A stretch of 64,000 bases of DNA from Piromyces finnis. Its lineage: Eukaryota > Neocallimastigomycota > Neocallimastigomycetes > Neocallimastigales > Neocallimastigaceae. Made by a program: the position numbers and the translations under genes. Location of the stretch: contig MCFH01000093.1 of NCBI GenBank assembly GCA_002104945.1, positions 55,147 to 119,146 on the forward strand, given 5' to 3'. Below the pieces are notes generated by a model. That model searched no databases, had not been told where the DNA came from, and saw nothing but the letters and a program-made list of their open reading frames with translations. Shown in pieces: positions 1 through 12,175 of this stretch (position 1 is its first letter; each line of letters starts with the position of its first letter).

Positions 1-3000
1 TACTATTATTAACTAAATAACTATCTAAATTAAAATTATTATCTTCACTATTGCTATTACTACTATTATTATTAATATTATTAAAATTATTATTATTAAT
101 ACTAAAGTTACTATTACTACTACTACTACTACTACTACTATTATTATTATTGCTAAATTTACTAATGTAAATATTTTCATTATTATTGATGGGATTGTTG
201 GAATTACGTTGACTGAAAAAATTTAATAGTTGGATTATATAATTTAATTGTAATGTTTAATATGGACAATCTAATAACCAATATTTAATACTTTGATCTT
301 CACTCTTGAAACATGGACAGTAGTTAGGGCAAACTGAATCACTTGTGAGTTAAGTACTAGCTTTTTGAAAGGAATAGGAATATTAGGATTTCTTAAGAAT
401 TTGCTGACAGAGAAAAGTCCTTTCAAAACCTTGTTATTAAGAGCTTTAATAACCCTAGTTTTCCTGCTAAGTAAAATGTTGGATCTTTCTTGCTCTGATT
501 TTCTAATAATTCAGGACGAACCACCATCGTTGAACATTTCTGGATACTAAATTCCATTTCATTATACAAAGTCTATTCATTAACTCTTTTTAGCATCTTT
601 TTTTTAAGCATCCTCTTGATGGAGCACAAATAACTATATCATCTGCAAAAAGTCCACCACAGCATCAAGTGCCACCTAAACTGACTCCGAGATCTTCGCA
701 CTCTTTAAAAATATCATTAATAAAGAGATTAAAGAGAATAGGAGAAAGAGGGCATCCTTGACGGACTCCTTTCTTCACATCAAAAGATTTCGAGAATTGT
801 CCATCTAATTTGACATTAGCCTTAGATGTTAAATATAAATTTTTGATAAATTGTAGACTCTTACCTCGGATTCCTAAACAATCTAATTTATGGAGAATAT
901 TACCGATTGGGACTGAATCGTATGCTTTCCTGAGATCTAAAAAGGCCAAATATGTCTCTTTATTATCTAATTGACGTCTACGGCATATTTCTTGGATTGA
1001 AATGAAAAGACTAATACTTTCTTCCTTTTTTCGAAAACCAAATTGTTCAGGTCTAATGAAATTATTCTTTAGACCATATTCTGAGATTCTAGTGGTGACA
1101 ATTTTGGAAATCAACTTAATACCATTATTGATAAGTGATATACCTCGATAGTTATCACAATCTGTCAAATCTCCCTTCTTAGGAATAGAAACAATACTGG
1201 ATTCATTCCATGAGTTGGGGAAATCTCCATCCCAAATACGGTTGAATAATTTAAGAATAAAATTTAAACCATGAGCATCATTATCTGAAGTAGTATTACC
1301 AGAAGAATTATTATCTGTAGCATTATTAGAATCATTACTTGATGGAACTAATGCTTTGTAAAATTCAATTGGAATACCATCCGGACCTGATGCTTTATAA
1401 TTTGGAGTAGAGAGGATAGCTGACTTGACTTCATCAATACTAATATCTTGGTTGATATCCCACTCATCAAGCATAGGAAGTGAAAAACGTTTATTCGTTG
1501 GTTCTTCATACCAATGCTCCAAATCAAGACTTACACCACTTGGATCTGATGCAAGCTTTTCGAAATGATCATGCCACACTTCTAGTTGTTCTTCCGTAGC
1601 AACAACTAATTCTCCATTTTTATTTTTAATTGGTTGAGCAATAAAGAAAGAATCTTTTCCAATTTTTGCAGTTTTCTTGATCCATTTCCAGGCCTTCTTA
1701 GGATTATGACTCTTCATATACTCACATCCTGTTTTAATCCAATGAAGATATTCTTGCTTCCTAAATTCATTACATCTTTTGTGGATGTAATCAATGAGTT
1801 TACGGTAGATTTTAATTCTTTTAATAAATTCATCTATATCATAAATTCTTTCTTTTTTAAATCTCTTATACAACTTCATTTTGATTTTTTGAAGATTAAA
1901 AATTTGTTGTGAAATATGAAATGAAGACTTTATAACATTATTTGCTGAAGTAATACTGAGCTCGTCTGCAATTGAAAAAGCAGTTGAAGTAAACTCTTTG
2001 GAAAGTTCATCTGTAGAAACATTAGGATCGTTGAATTTTGCTGAAAGTATTTGGAATTTATTATGACTGAGAATAGATTCCTTTTCCTCAATACATTTTA
2101 ATCTATTCCATTTCAGAATTTTCTTAGGAACATTAAAGTCATTAGAAAAATCTTCCATAGGAATAATTTTACCATTAATAAGAAGTGGCTTATGGTCTGA
2201 TACTGGATAAAAATTATTTATAAATGATCCTGAGTGAATAAGATCTTTCATCTTCGAATTGATAAGAGCATGGTCAATGTCGGAAGATTGATCACCTCGA
2301 GTCCAAGAGATAGTAGACCCTCTAAGCGGAAGAATTTCCCGATCTCCTAATCCATTAGTTGATAACCAGTTGGATAATTTTACTTTAGACATATTAAAAT
2401 CACCAACAAGAATCGATGGATGGGATGAATGAGTTTGTAACCACAAGCGAACTTCTAACTTTGCATGATCAACATAGATGTTGTGATGACTATGAGGCAT
2501 ATAAACATTTCCAATCGAGCATTTAAATCTATTCCAGAGACTAAAAGTATAAATAGAAATAATATACTTTCCAGAGAAGTTTTCAAGTGAGGCTTGACAC
2601 GAATTGTGAAAACCTAAATATAAACCTCTCATTCCAGGAACTGATTCGTCAGCTTTCTTGAAAAAGTGTCTATAGTTTCGCAAAGTAACACGACAAGGAT
2701 AATCTGTATTCGAACCAGAACCATTACCAGTTTCTTGGAAACATAAAAATAATGGTTTGAAAATAGCTGTGAAATAGCTAATACTATCTCTCTTTTCGTG
2801 ATTCCACCCATTGGTGTTCCAACTAAGACAAAAAGAAAAGTTATCAGGCTTGTTGGATGAGGAAGAATCGTTGCTATTATTATTATTATTAAAGTCATCG
2901 TTATTAATGGATGATGCATCAGAGGAATAAGTAGAACTATTACTAGATGGCTGTGAAACTGAAGAACTATCAACTATTGAACTTTTATCAGAGTTGATAG

Positions 3001-4234
3001 AACTATTAGAATTAATTGTTGAATGTTGAGATTGAAATTGTGTTTGTTGTAGATCTGGAATATTTTCATGATGGGAAACTTGTTGAAGATCTTGTTGAAG
3101 ATCTTGTTGAAGATCGGATTGTTGATGAGATTGTTGAACTGATTGTTGAAATGATTGTTGAATAGAATGTTGATGTTTATTAGAAACTAAAATTTTACGT
3201 TTGAGAGTGGAAAAAGTGTATTTGTGATTCCTTCTACTACGAGCTGAAAAGGAAATTGAGGTAACTGAAAGTTTCTTCTTTAACATGTGTAAGATTTTAA
3301 TACAATCTTTTGATGAACCATGAACCTTGACTAAGAAAAAGTGATCATTGAAAGTCTGAAAATATTTAACACTAATAATTGAATTAAATTTATCTTCTAG
3401 AATAACCTCGAGTTTTTCCCATAGCATATTTACTGACCATGATCGAATACCACGGATAAAGAAGGAGCGAATATCATCTAAGGGGATACCATAAGACCGG
3501 GTACCACGTCTGATATAATTCTTATCTTTAATATAAAGGACTGACATGATAATTAATTCTAATTAAAAAATATTGAATATAAAATAAATACTAATAAAAA
3601 TTATAAATATAACGTATATGGAAAAAAATTTGTCTCTCTCTCTCTTCTTAAAAGTACTGGATAGTACAAAAATTGTTACGATGCTTTGTTTAAAGTTTCT
3701 TTTTTTTTTTGAATTCTAGTTGTAAATTTTCTTTAAAAATTCTAGTTTTGGTTTGTTGTTAGTAAATTCGATTCGCTTTTGACACTAAACTTGTTTGACT
3801 TTACTTTTCATTAAATATTTAAATTGGTAAAAAATTTGAATCAAGAATGTCGACACCAGAAAGCTTGTGAATAGTATTTTTACATGATGTAGAGTGAATC
3901 AGTCTCTTACAAGAACAATACAACAATAGCTACATGAATATAAAAATACAATGCAAATGCTAAAGTTGACTACATTGGATTCTTACAAGAGAAGAGTAGT
4001 ACTACATGAATACATGAATAAAAGAAAAAATACAGCAACAAAATGTATTACTCTTCTAATTAAATACTATACAAACTTACCTGAATATCAAACATTCAAC
4101 TTATTCATCAAATACTTAAATTCGATGAATAAAATGTTTTTTAATCGCTCAGTACCATGAGCTTAGTCCTAATAATTTTCCCTTAAAGACTAACCAAGCA
4201 TCCATTGCGCAATACTTGGATTTAATTCTTTCTA

Positions 4235-4237
<3 letters not shown>
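1..4237 (-). mobile_element. LINE copy A, decayed, runs off the window's left edge
   Basis: Non-LTR retrotransposon in minus orientation, near-identical to the intact copy at 6592-12176. The ORF starts at 3547 and is open to 665. There a TGA stop replaces the Arg codon that precedes the catalytic FADD motif in the intact copy. Downstream of it (664-1) the C-terminal region has lost internal blocks: near 341 the zinc-region sequence jumps directly to the segment reading gttaagtactag, and near 453 another stretch is missing. The 5' leader (3548-4237) matches the other copies and stops inside the first promoter-like monomer, where the poly(T) of the next fragment begins. The catalytic core is broken, so this copy cannot make a full protein. 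Confidence 0.93.
665..3547 (-). pseudogene. LINE ORF of copy A, ended by a nonsense codon in the reverse transcriptase
   Basis: A 960-residue reading frame carrying the N-terminal basic/Q-rich region, a complete APE-like endonuclease domain (about residues 236-457; WNTNGW, FQETG, VGDFNM, SDHKPLL) and most of the reverse transcriptase (GPDGIP, FLDLRKAYDS, GVRQGCPLSP). It stops just before FADD, the catalytic Asp pair. The intact copy reads SLGDTR at this point; copy A reads SLGGT then stop. Beyond the stop the frame is further damaged by deletions. It could encode an endonuclease-only protein if expressed, but no complete polymerase. Confidence 0.92.
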
Positions 4238-4277
<40 letters not shown>

Positions 4278-4838
4278 GGCATCAAATATTTTAAACTTTA
4301 TTATTAATTTAATTAAAATTATAATACATGTAATATAAAAATTAAAATAAAATAAAAATAAAAAAAATATGTTTAAATAAACACAAATGAATAAAAATTG
4401 GGTATAATGTATTCTAGTAATTTTAATTAAAGTAAGAAAGCCACTATCATACTAAAGTATAATAATTGTATTTGACTTCCAATGGGACACCGAGCCAAAG
4501 ATCAAAATTTTGTCATGGAACAAAATTATGATCTCCATTGGTTGCGCTGGCCCTCCTGGCCTGTCTTACTGTTTCTTCAGCATTGACGCTCTTGGATGTT
4601 GCTTCAAACCTTTTGAACATTGACCATTGCTGGCCAATAGCAAAAGGCATGATTTTGGTTAGAAGTTCCGCGGTTACCGTCAAGAATGGTATTCCTTCGT
4701 TAGTACCAGATTGAATCTGACGCTTACAAAGTTCTTTCCATTCCCTTGAATTGTAATTAATATTATTAAAACTTCTTCCCCCAAGAAGGAATTTAAATAT
4801 TTTACTGCACACACTAGAATAATCATACACATTAATAT
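4238..4838 (-). mobile_element. LINE 3' fragment, about 0.6 kb, 5'-truncated
   Basis: Starts (3' end) with 37 T at 4238-4274, then the family's 3' UTR (beginning aacggcatcaaat), then the last ~105 codons of the ORF (4513-4830), which match the C-terminus of the intact copy. Homology ends at 4838, followed by 22 bp of unrelated sequence (4839-4860). This is typical 5' truncation by incomplete reverse transcription. Its poly(A) end abuts the 5' leader of copy A. Confidence 0.9.
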
Positions 4839-4861
4839 AGGTGTGATTTGACTCGGTAGGA

Positions 4862-5048
4862 TTTTTTTTTTTTTTTTTTTTTTTAAACTTTATTGTTAAT
4901 TTAATTAAAATAATAATAAAGCTTATAAAAAATAAAATTAAAAATAAAACACCGAGGCAAATATCAAGGAGTTAAGAATATTTTAAATAGGTATTATTTA
5001 CATTTTTTTTTTTTCGTGCTTTTGTACTTTTGTAAAATGAAATAAACC

Positions 5049-5052
<4 letters not shown>
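4862..5052 (-). mobile_element. Short, divergent LINE 3'-end fragment
   Basis: About 190 bp starting with 23 T (4862-4884). The following sequence (aaactttattgttaattta) and a later block (caccgaggcaaatatcaa) resemble two separate parts of the family's 3' UTR, with the middle missing and several substitutions. The right half (about 4960-5052) is unrelated to the family. It is either an older internally deleted copy or a small non-autonomous element sharing the LINE tail. It contains no ORF. Confidence 0.55.
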
Positions 5053-5094
<42 letters not shown>

Positions 5095-6588
5095 GGCATC
5101 AAATATTTTAAACTTTATTATTAATTTAATTAAAATTATAATACATGTAATAAAAAATTAAAAATAAATAAAAATAAAAAAAATATGTTTAAATAAACAC
5201 AAATGAATAAAAATTGGGTATAATGTATTCTAGTAATTTTAATTAAAGTAAGAAAGCCACTATCATACTAAAGTATAATAATTGTATTTGACTTCCAATG
5301 GGACACCGAGCCAAAGATCAAAATTTTGTCATGGAACAAAATTATGATCTCCATTGGTTGCGCTGGCCCTCCTGGCCTGTCTTACTGTTTCTTCAGCATT
5401 GACGCTCTTGGATGTTGCTTCAAACCTTTTGAACATTGACCATTGCTGGCCAATAGCAAAAGGCATGATTTTGGTTAGAAGTTCCGCGGTTACCGTCAAG
5501 AATGGTGTTCCTTCATTAGTACCAGATTGAATCTGACGCTTACAAAGTTCTTTCCATTCCCTTGAATTGTAATTAATATTGTTAAAACTTCTTCCCCCAA
5601 GAAGGAATTTAAATATTTTACTGCACACACTAGAATAATCATACACATTAATATTCACCGGATTATTAGAACTATTACTATCATTAACTAAATTACTATC
5701 TAAATTAGAATTATTATCTTCACTATTGCTATCATTATTAATATTATTATTTCTATTACTACTATTGTTATTATTACTATTGTTATTATTACTATTGTTA
5801 TTATTATTATTGTTACTATTACTATTACTGTTATTGCTATCTCTACTGACATTATCAATTTCATTATTATTGATAGGACTATTGGAATTACGTTGACTGA
5901 AAAAATTTAATAGCTGGACTATGGAATCATAATGTTTAATACGGATATCTCTAAATGTTGGACAATCTAATAACCAATGTTTAATACTTTGATCTCCACA
6001 CTTGCAACATGGACAGTAGTTAGGACAAACTGGATCAACAAATTTAGCAGCTTTGGCAACTCTAGCATCCAACTTATATCCGCTTCTTGCTTTCAATAGC
6101 CAGTAGAAGCCATAGGCAAACTCTGGGTACTCATAACATAATTTAATAAAATCTTTAGTTTCAATAAATTTATTATCATCATAATATTGCGCTTTGATTG
6201 AATTCCCTTTGAGATCTTTCCAATAAAAGTTTTTAACTGCTTTAACATCTCCATGCTTCTTTAGTTTTTTTTCAAGTGTCCTACTTGATTTGCACCACGT
6301 GTATTTTCTAAATTTAGGAATGTAATTGACAAGGTGTGAGATAATACAATTTGAGTTTTTCCATTTGTTAAAACATCTAACCTGAGCTAACGCACATTTG
6401 GCTGACAATGGAGGAATATTCAAATCTTTTGAGATAGAGTATAAAGATATAAACGATACGGCTTTATGAACTCCGGCAACCCATCGTATTCCTTTGTTAA
6501 CATGCTTCTGAGCAATCCTAGACCTAGCTTTGTTGGATCCAAGTAATGGTGCAAAGTATGAAACTCTGCTAATCACTTGAGAGTTAAG

Positions 6589-6591
<3 letters not shown>
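5053..6591 (-). mobile_element. 5'-truncated LINE copy interrupted by nested insertion (3' part)
   Basis: Poly(T) of 39 bases (5053-5091), the 3' UTR, then C-terminal ORF sequence (5329-6591). This covers the residues after the fingers/palm, the N-rich linker and the CCHC-like zinc motif. The sequence breaks at 6591 inside the gttaagtac segment, where the poly(T) of copy C begins. The missing upstream piece is found at 18004-18128, so this was once one copy of about 1.66 kb that was later split. The apparent ORF start at 6639 is read through the poly(T) and is an artefact. Confidence 0.88.
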
Positions 6592-6631
<40 letters not shown>

Positions 6632-6869
6632 GGCATCAAATATTTTAAACTTTATTATTAATTTAATTAAAATTATAATACATGTAATAAAAAAATTAAA
6701 ATTAAAATAAAAATAAAAAAAAATATGTTTAAATAAACACAAATGAATAAAAAATTGGGTATAATGTATTCTAGTAATTTTAATTAAAGTAAGAAAGCCA
6801 CTATCATACTAAAGTATAATAATTGTATTTGACTTCCAATGGGACACCGAGCCAAAGATCAAAATTTTT

Positions 6870-9800
6870 TCATGGAACAAAATTATGATCTCCATTGGTT
6901 GCGCTGGCCCTCCTGGCCTGTCTTACTGTTTCTTCAGCATTGACGCTCTTGGATGTTGCTTCAAACCTTTTGAACATTGTCCATTGCTGGCCAATAGCAA
7001 AAGGCATGATTTTGGTTAGAAGTTCCGCGGTTACCGTCAAGAATGGTGTTCCTTCATTAGTACCAGATTGAATCTGACGCTTACAAAGTTCTTTCCATTC
7101 CCTTGAATTGTAATTAATATTGTTAAAACTTCTTCCCCCAAGAAGGAATTTAAATATTTTACTGCACACACTAGAATAATCATACACATTAATATTCACC
7201 GGATTATTAGAACTATTACTATCATTAACTAAATTACTATCTAAATTAGAATTATTATCTTCACTATTGCTATCATTACTAATATTATTATTTCTATTAT
7301 TGTTATTATTACTATTGTTACTATTACTATTGTTACTATTACTATTGTTATTACTACTATTGTTACTATTACTATTAATGTTATTACTATCTCTACTGAT
7401 ATTATCAATTTCATTATTATTGATAGGACTATTGGAATTACGTTGACTGAAAAAATTTAATAGCTGGACTATGGAATCATAATGTTTAATACGGATATCT
7501 CTAAATGTTGGACAATCTAATAACCAATGTTTAATACTTTGATCTCCACACTTGCAACATGGACAGTAGTTAGGACAAACTGGATCAACAAATTTGGCAG
7601 CTTTGGCAACTCTAGCATCCAACTTGTATCCGCTTCTTGCTTTCAATAGCCAGTAGAAGCCATAGGCAAACTCTGGGTACTCATAACATAATTTAATAAA
7701 ATCTTTAGTTTCAATAAATTTATTATCATCATAATATTGCGCTTTGATTGAATTCCCTTTGAGATCTTTCCAATAAAAGTTTTTAACTGCTTTAACATCT
7801 CCATGTTTCTTTAATTTTTTATCAAGTGTCCTACTTGATTTGCACCACGTGTATTTTCTAAATTTAGGAATGTAATTGACAAGGTGTGAGATAATACAAT
7901 TTGAGTTTTTCCATTTGTTAAAACATCTAACCTGAGCTAACGCACATTTGGCTGACAATGGAGGAATATTCAAATCTTTTGAGATAGAGTATAAAGATAT
8001 AAACGATACAGCTTTATGAACTCCGGCAACCCATCGTATTCCTTTGTTAACATGCTTCTGAGCAATCCTAGACCTAGCTTTGTTGGATCCAAGTAATGGT
8101 GCAAAGTATGAAACTCTGCTAATCACTTGTGAGTTAAGTACTAGTTTTTTGAAAGGAATAGGAATATTAGGATTTCTTAAGAATTTACTGACTGAGAAAA
8201 GTCCTTTCAAAACCTTGTTATTAAGAGCTTTAATTACTGGTTTAAGGGACAGATTCTTATCAAATGGAACACCAAGATAAGTATAGCAATCAGTAGTTGG
8301 AATGGGTTGTCCTGCTAAGTAAAATGTTGGATCTCTCTTGTTCTGATTTTCTATTGATTCAGGACGAATCACCATCGTTGAACATTTCTGGATACCAAAT
8401 TCCATTTCATTATACAGTGCCCATTCATTAACTCTTCTAAGCATCTTTTTTAAGCATCCTCTTGTTGGAGCACAAATAACTATATCATCTGCAAAAAGTC
8501 CACCACAGCATCGAGTGTCACCTAAACTGACTCCTAGATCTTCGCACTCTCTAAATATATCATTAATAAAGAGATTAAAGAGAATAGGAGAAAGAGGGCA
8601 TCCTTGACGGACTCCTTTCTTCACATCAAAAGATTTCGAGAATTGTCCATCTAATTTGACATTAGCCTTAGATGTTAAATATAAATTTTTGATAAATTGT
8701 AAACTCTTACCTCGGATTCCTAAACAATCTAATTTATGGAGAATATTACCGATTGGGACTGAATCGTATGCTTTCCTGAGATCTAAAAAGGCCAAATATG
8801 TCTCTTTATTATCTAATTGACGTCTACGGCATATTTCTTGGATTGAAATGAAAAGACTGATACTTTCTTCCTTTTTTCGAAAACCAAATTGTTCAGGTCT
8901 AATGAAATTATTCTTTAGACCATATTCTGAGATTCTAGTGGTGACAATTTTGGAAATCAACTTAATACCATTATTGATAAGTGATATACCTCGATAGTTA
9001 TCACAATCTGTCAAATCTCCCTTCTTAGGAATAGAAACAATACTGGATTCATTCCATGAGTTGGGGAAATCTCCATCCCAAATACGGTTAAATAATTTAA
9101 GAATAAAATTTAAACCATGAGCATCATTATCTGAAGTAGTATTACCAGAAGAATTATTATCTGTAGCATTATTAGAATCATTACTTGATGGAATTAATGC
9201 TTTGTAAAATTCAATTGGAATACCATCCGGACCTGATGCTTTATAATTTGGAGTAGAGAGGATAGCTGACTTGACTTCATCAATACTAATATCTTGGTTG
9301 ATATCCCACTCATCAAGCATAGGAAGTGAAAAACGTTTATTCATTGGTTCTTCATACCAATGCTCCAAATCAAGACTTACACCACTTGGATCTGATGCAA
9401 GATTTTCGAAATGATCATGCCACACATCTAGTTGTTCTTCCGTAGCAACAACTAATTCTCCATTTTTATTTTTAATTGGTTGAGCAATAAAGAAAGAATC
9501 TTTTCCTATTTTTGCAGTTTTCTTGATCCATTTCCAGGCCTTCTTAGGATTATGACTCTTCATATACTCACATCCTGTTTTAATCCAATGAAGATATTCT
9601 TGTTTCCTAAATTCATTACATCTTTTGTGGATGTAATCAATGAGCTTACGGTAGATTTTAATTCTTTTAATAAATTCATCTATATCATAAATTCTTTCTT
9701 TTTTAAATCTCTTATACAACTTCATTTTGATTTTTTGAAGATTAAAAATTTGTTGTGAAATATGAAATGAAGACTTTATAACATTATTTGCTGAGGTAAT

Positions 9801-11393
9801 ACTGAGCTCGTCTGCAATTGAAAAAGCAGTTGAAGTAAACTCTTTGGAAAGTTCATCTGTAGAAACATTAGGATCGTTGAATTTTGCTGAAAGTATTTGG
9901 AATTTATTATGACTGAGAATAGATTCCTTTTCTTCAATACATTTTAATCTATTCCATTTCAGAATTTTCTTAGGAACATTAAAGTCATTAGAAAAATCTT
10001 CCATAGGAATAATTTTACCATTAATAAGAAGTGGCTTATGGTCTGATACAGGATAAAAATTATTTATAAATGATCCTGAGTGAATAAGATCTTTCATCTT
10101 CGAATTGATAAGAGCATGGTCAATGTCGGAAGATTGATCACCTCGAGTCCAAGAGATAGTCGACCCTCTAAGCGGAAGAATTTCCCAATCTCCTAATCCA
10201 TTAGTTGATAACCAGTTGGATAATTTTACTTTAGACATATTAAAATCACCAACAAGAATCGATGGATGGGATGAATGAGTTTGTAACCACAAGCGAACTT
10301 CTAACTTTGCATGATCAACATAGATGTTGTGATGACTATGAGGCATATAAACATTTCCAATCGAGCATTTGAATCTATTCCAAAGACTAAAAGTATAAAT
10401 AGAAATAATATACTTTCCAGAGAAGTTTTCAAGTGAGGCTTGACATGAATTGTGAAAACCTAAATATAAACCTCTCATTCCCGGAACTGATTCGTCAGCT
10501 TTCTTGAAAAAGTGTCTATAGTTTCGCAAAGTAACACGACAAGGATAATCTGTATTCGAACCAGAACCATTACCAGTTTCTTGGAAACATAAAAATAATG
10601 GTTTGAAAATAGCTGTGAAATAGCTAATACTATCTCTCTTTTCGTGATTCCACCCATTGGTGTTCCAACTAAGACAAAAAGAAAAGTTATCAGGCTTGTT
10701 GGATGAGGAAGAATCGTTGCTATTATTATTATAATTAAAGTCATCGTTATTAATGGATGATGCATCAGAGGAATAAGTAGAACTATTACTAGATGGCTGT
10801 GAAACTGAAGAACTATCAACTATTGAACTGTTATCAGAGTTGATAGAACTATTAGAATTAATTGTTGAATGTTGAGATTGAAATTGTGTTTGCTGTAGAT
10901 CTGGAATATTTTCATGATGGGAAACTTGTTGAAGATCTTGTTGAAGATCTTGTTGAAGATCGGATTGTTGATGAGATTGTTGAACTGATTGTTGAAATGA
11001 TTGTTGAATAGAATGTTGATGTTTATTAGAAACTAAAATTTTACGTTTGAGAGTGGAAAAAGTGTATTTGTGATTCCTTCTACTACGAGCTGAAAAGGAA
11101 ATTGAGGTAACTGAAAGTTTCTTCTTTAACATGTGTAAGATTTTAATACAATCTTTTGATGAACCATGAACCTTGACTAAGAAAAAGTGATCATTGAAAG
11201 TCTGAAAATATTTAACACTAATAACTGAATTAAATTTATCTTCTAGAATAACCTCGAGTTTTTCCCATAGCATATTTACTGACCATGATCGAATACCACG
11301 GATAAAGAAGGAGCGAATATCATCTAAGGGGATACCATAAGACCGGGTACCACGTCTGATATAATTCTTGTCTTTAATATAAAGGACTGACAT
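6870..11393 (-). CDS. LINE endonuclease / reverse transcriptase polyprotein (intact, 1507 aa)
   Basis: Target-primed retrotransposition enzyme. Residues 1-125 are basic with no known domain; 126-160 are a QQ-rich repeat (DLQQ units); 160-235 are S/N-rich. The APE-like endonuclease spans about 236-457 (WNTNGW, FQETG near 270, VGDFNM near 383, SDHKPLL near 450). The reverse transcriptase spans about 700-1020: SGPDGIP, an N-rich insert near 737-760, YRGISL, PEQFGFRKKE, FLDLRKAYD (Asp near 871), GVRQGCPLSP, FADD (Asp pair near 969-970), then YTYLGVP. A C-terminal zinc-like motif (CPCCKCGDQSIKHWLLDC, near 1270) is common in fungal and insect LINEs, followed by a long N/S-rich linker and a conserved tail ending NFVP. 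All catalytic residues I can place are present. The start is shared by copies A and D. Confidence 0.95.
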   Translation of the reverse strand: MSVLYIKDKNYIRRGTRSYGIPLDDIRSFFIRGIRSWSVNMLWEKLEVILEDKFNSVISVKYFQTFNDHFFLVKVHGSSKDCIKILHMLKKKLSVTSISFSARSRRNHKYTFSTLKRKILVSNKHQHSIQQSFQQSVQQSHQQSDLQQDLQQDLQQVSHHENIPDLQQTQFQSQHSTINSNSSINSDNSSIVDSSSVSQPSSNSSTYSSDASSINNDDFNYNNNSNDSSSSNKPDNFSFCLSWNTNGWNHEKRDSISYFTAIFKPLFLCFQETGNGSGSNTDYPCRVTLRNYRHFFKKADESVPGMRGLYLGFHNSCQASLENFSGKYIISIYTFSLWNRFKCSIGNVYMPHSHHNIYVDHAKLEVRLWLQTHSSHPSILVGDFNMSKVKLSNWLSTNGLGDWEILPLRGSTISWTRGDQSSDIDHALINSKMKDLIHSGSFINNFYPVSDHKPLLINGKIIPMEDFSNDFNVPKKILKWNRLKCIEEKESILSHNKFQILSAKFNDPNVSTDELSKEFTSTAFSIADELSITSANNVIKSSFHISQQIFNLQKIKMKLYKRFKKERIYDIDEFIKRIKIYRKLIDYIHKRCNEFRKQEYLHWIKTGCEYMKSHNPKKAWKWIKKTAKIGKDSFFIAQPIKNKNGELVVATEEQLDVWHDHFENLASDPSGVSLDLEHWYEEPMNKRFSLPMLDEWDINQDISIDEVKSAILSTPNYKASGPDGIPIEFYKALIPSSNDSNNATDNNSSGNTTSDNDAHGLNFILKLFNRIWDGDFPNSWNESSIVSIPKKGDLTDCDNYRGISLINNGIKLISKIVTTRISEYGLKNNFIRPEQFGFRKKEESISLFISIQEICRRRQLDNKETYLAFLDLRKAYDSVPIGNILHKLDCLGIRGKSLQFIKNLYLTSKANVKLDGQFSKSFDVKKGVRQGCPLSPILFNLFINDIFRECEDLGVSLGDTRCCGGLFADDIVICAPTRGCLKKMLRRVNEWALYNEMEFGIQKCSTMVIRPESIENQNKRDPTFYLAGQPIPTTDCYTYLGVPFDKNLSLKPVIKALNNKVLKGLFSVSKFLRNPNIPIPFKKLVLNSQVISRVSYFAPLLGSNKARSRIAQKHVNKGIRWVAGVHKAVSFISLYSISKDLNIPPLSAKCALAQVRCFNKWKNSNCIISHLVNYIPKFRKYTWCKSSRTLDKKLKKHGDVKAVKNFYWKDLKGNSIKAQYYDDNKFIETKDFIKLCYEYPEFAYGFYWLLKARSGYKLDARVAKAAKFVDPVCPNYCPCCKCGDQSIKHWLLDCPTFRDIRIKHYDSIVQLLNFFSQRNSNSPINNNEIDNISRDSNNINSNSNNSSNNNSNSNNSNSNNSNNNNNRNNNISNDSNSEDNNSNLDSNLVNDSNSSNNPVNINVYDYSSVCSKIFKFLLGGRSFNNINYNSREWKELCKRQIQSGTNEGTPFLTVTAELLTKIMPFAIGQQWTMFKRFEATSKSVNAEETVRQARRASATNGDHNFVP

Positions 11394-12175
11394 GATAATA
11401 AATTCTAATTAAAAATATTGAATATAAAATAAATACTAATAAAAATTATAAATATAACGTATATGGAAAAAAATCTGTCTCTCTCTCTCTTCTTAAAAGT
11501 ACTGGATAGAACAAAAATTGTTACGATGCTTTGTTTAAAGTTTCTTTTTTTTGAATTCTAGTTGTAAATTTTCTTTAAAAATTCTAGTTTTGGTTTGTTG
11601 TTAGTAAATTCGATTCGCTTTTTGACACTAAAATTGTTTGACTTACTTTTCATTAAATATTTAAATTGGTAAAAAATTTGAATCAAGAATGTCGACACCA
11701 GAAAGCTTGTGAATAGTATTTTTACATGATGTAGAGTGAATCAGTCTCTTACAAGAAACAATACAACAATAGCTACATGAATATAAAAATACAATGCAAA
11801 TGCTAAAGTTGACTACATTGGATTCTTACAAGAGAAGAGTAGTACTACATGAATACATGAATAAAAGAAAAAATACAGCAACAAAATGTATTACTCTTCT
11901 AATTAAATACTATACAAACTTACCTGAGTATCAAACATTCAACTTATTCATCAAATACTTAAATTCGATGAATAAAATGTTTTTTAATCGCTCAGTACCA
12001 TGAGCTTAGTCCTAATAATTTTCCCTTGAAGACTAACCAAGCATCCATTGCGCAATGCTTGGATTTAATTCTTTCTACTCTCTCAGTACCATGAGCATGA
12101 GTAGACCCCTTGAGAAATTACATTTATTAAATAAATGAAGGCACGTTCCTAAGAGGGCACCAAGCATCCATTGCG

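Noticed and set aside
1634-1912. 92-codon plus-strand frame repeated in each LINE copy
   Set aside because: Antisense shadow of the LINE ORF; present only because the copies are alike.
5329-6639. A 436-codon protein starting with poly-Lys
   Set aside because: The first residues are the translated poly(T) of copy C; the true start of this truncated LINE copy is missing.
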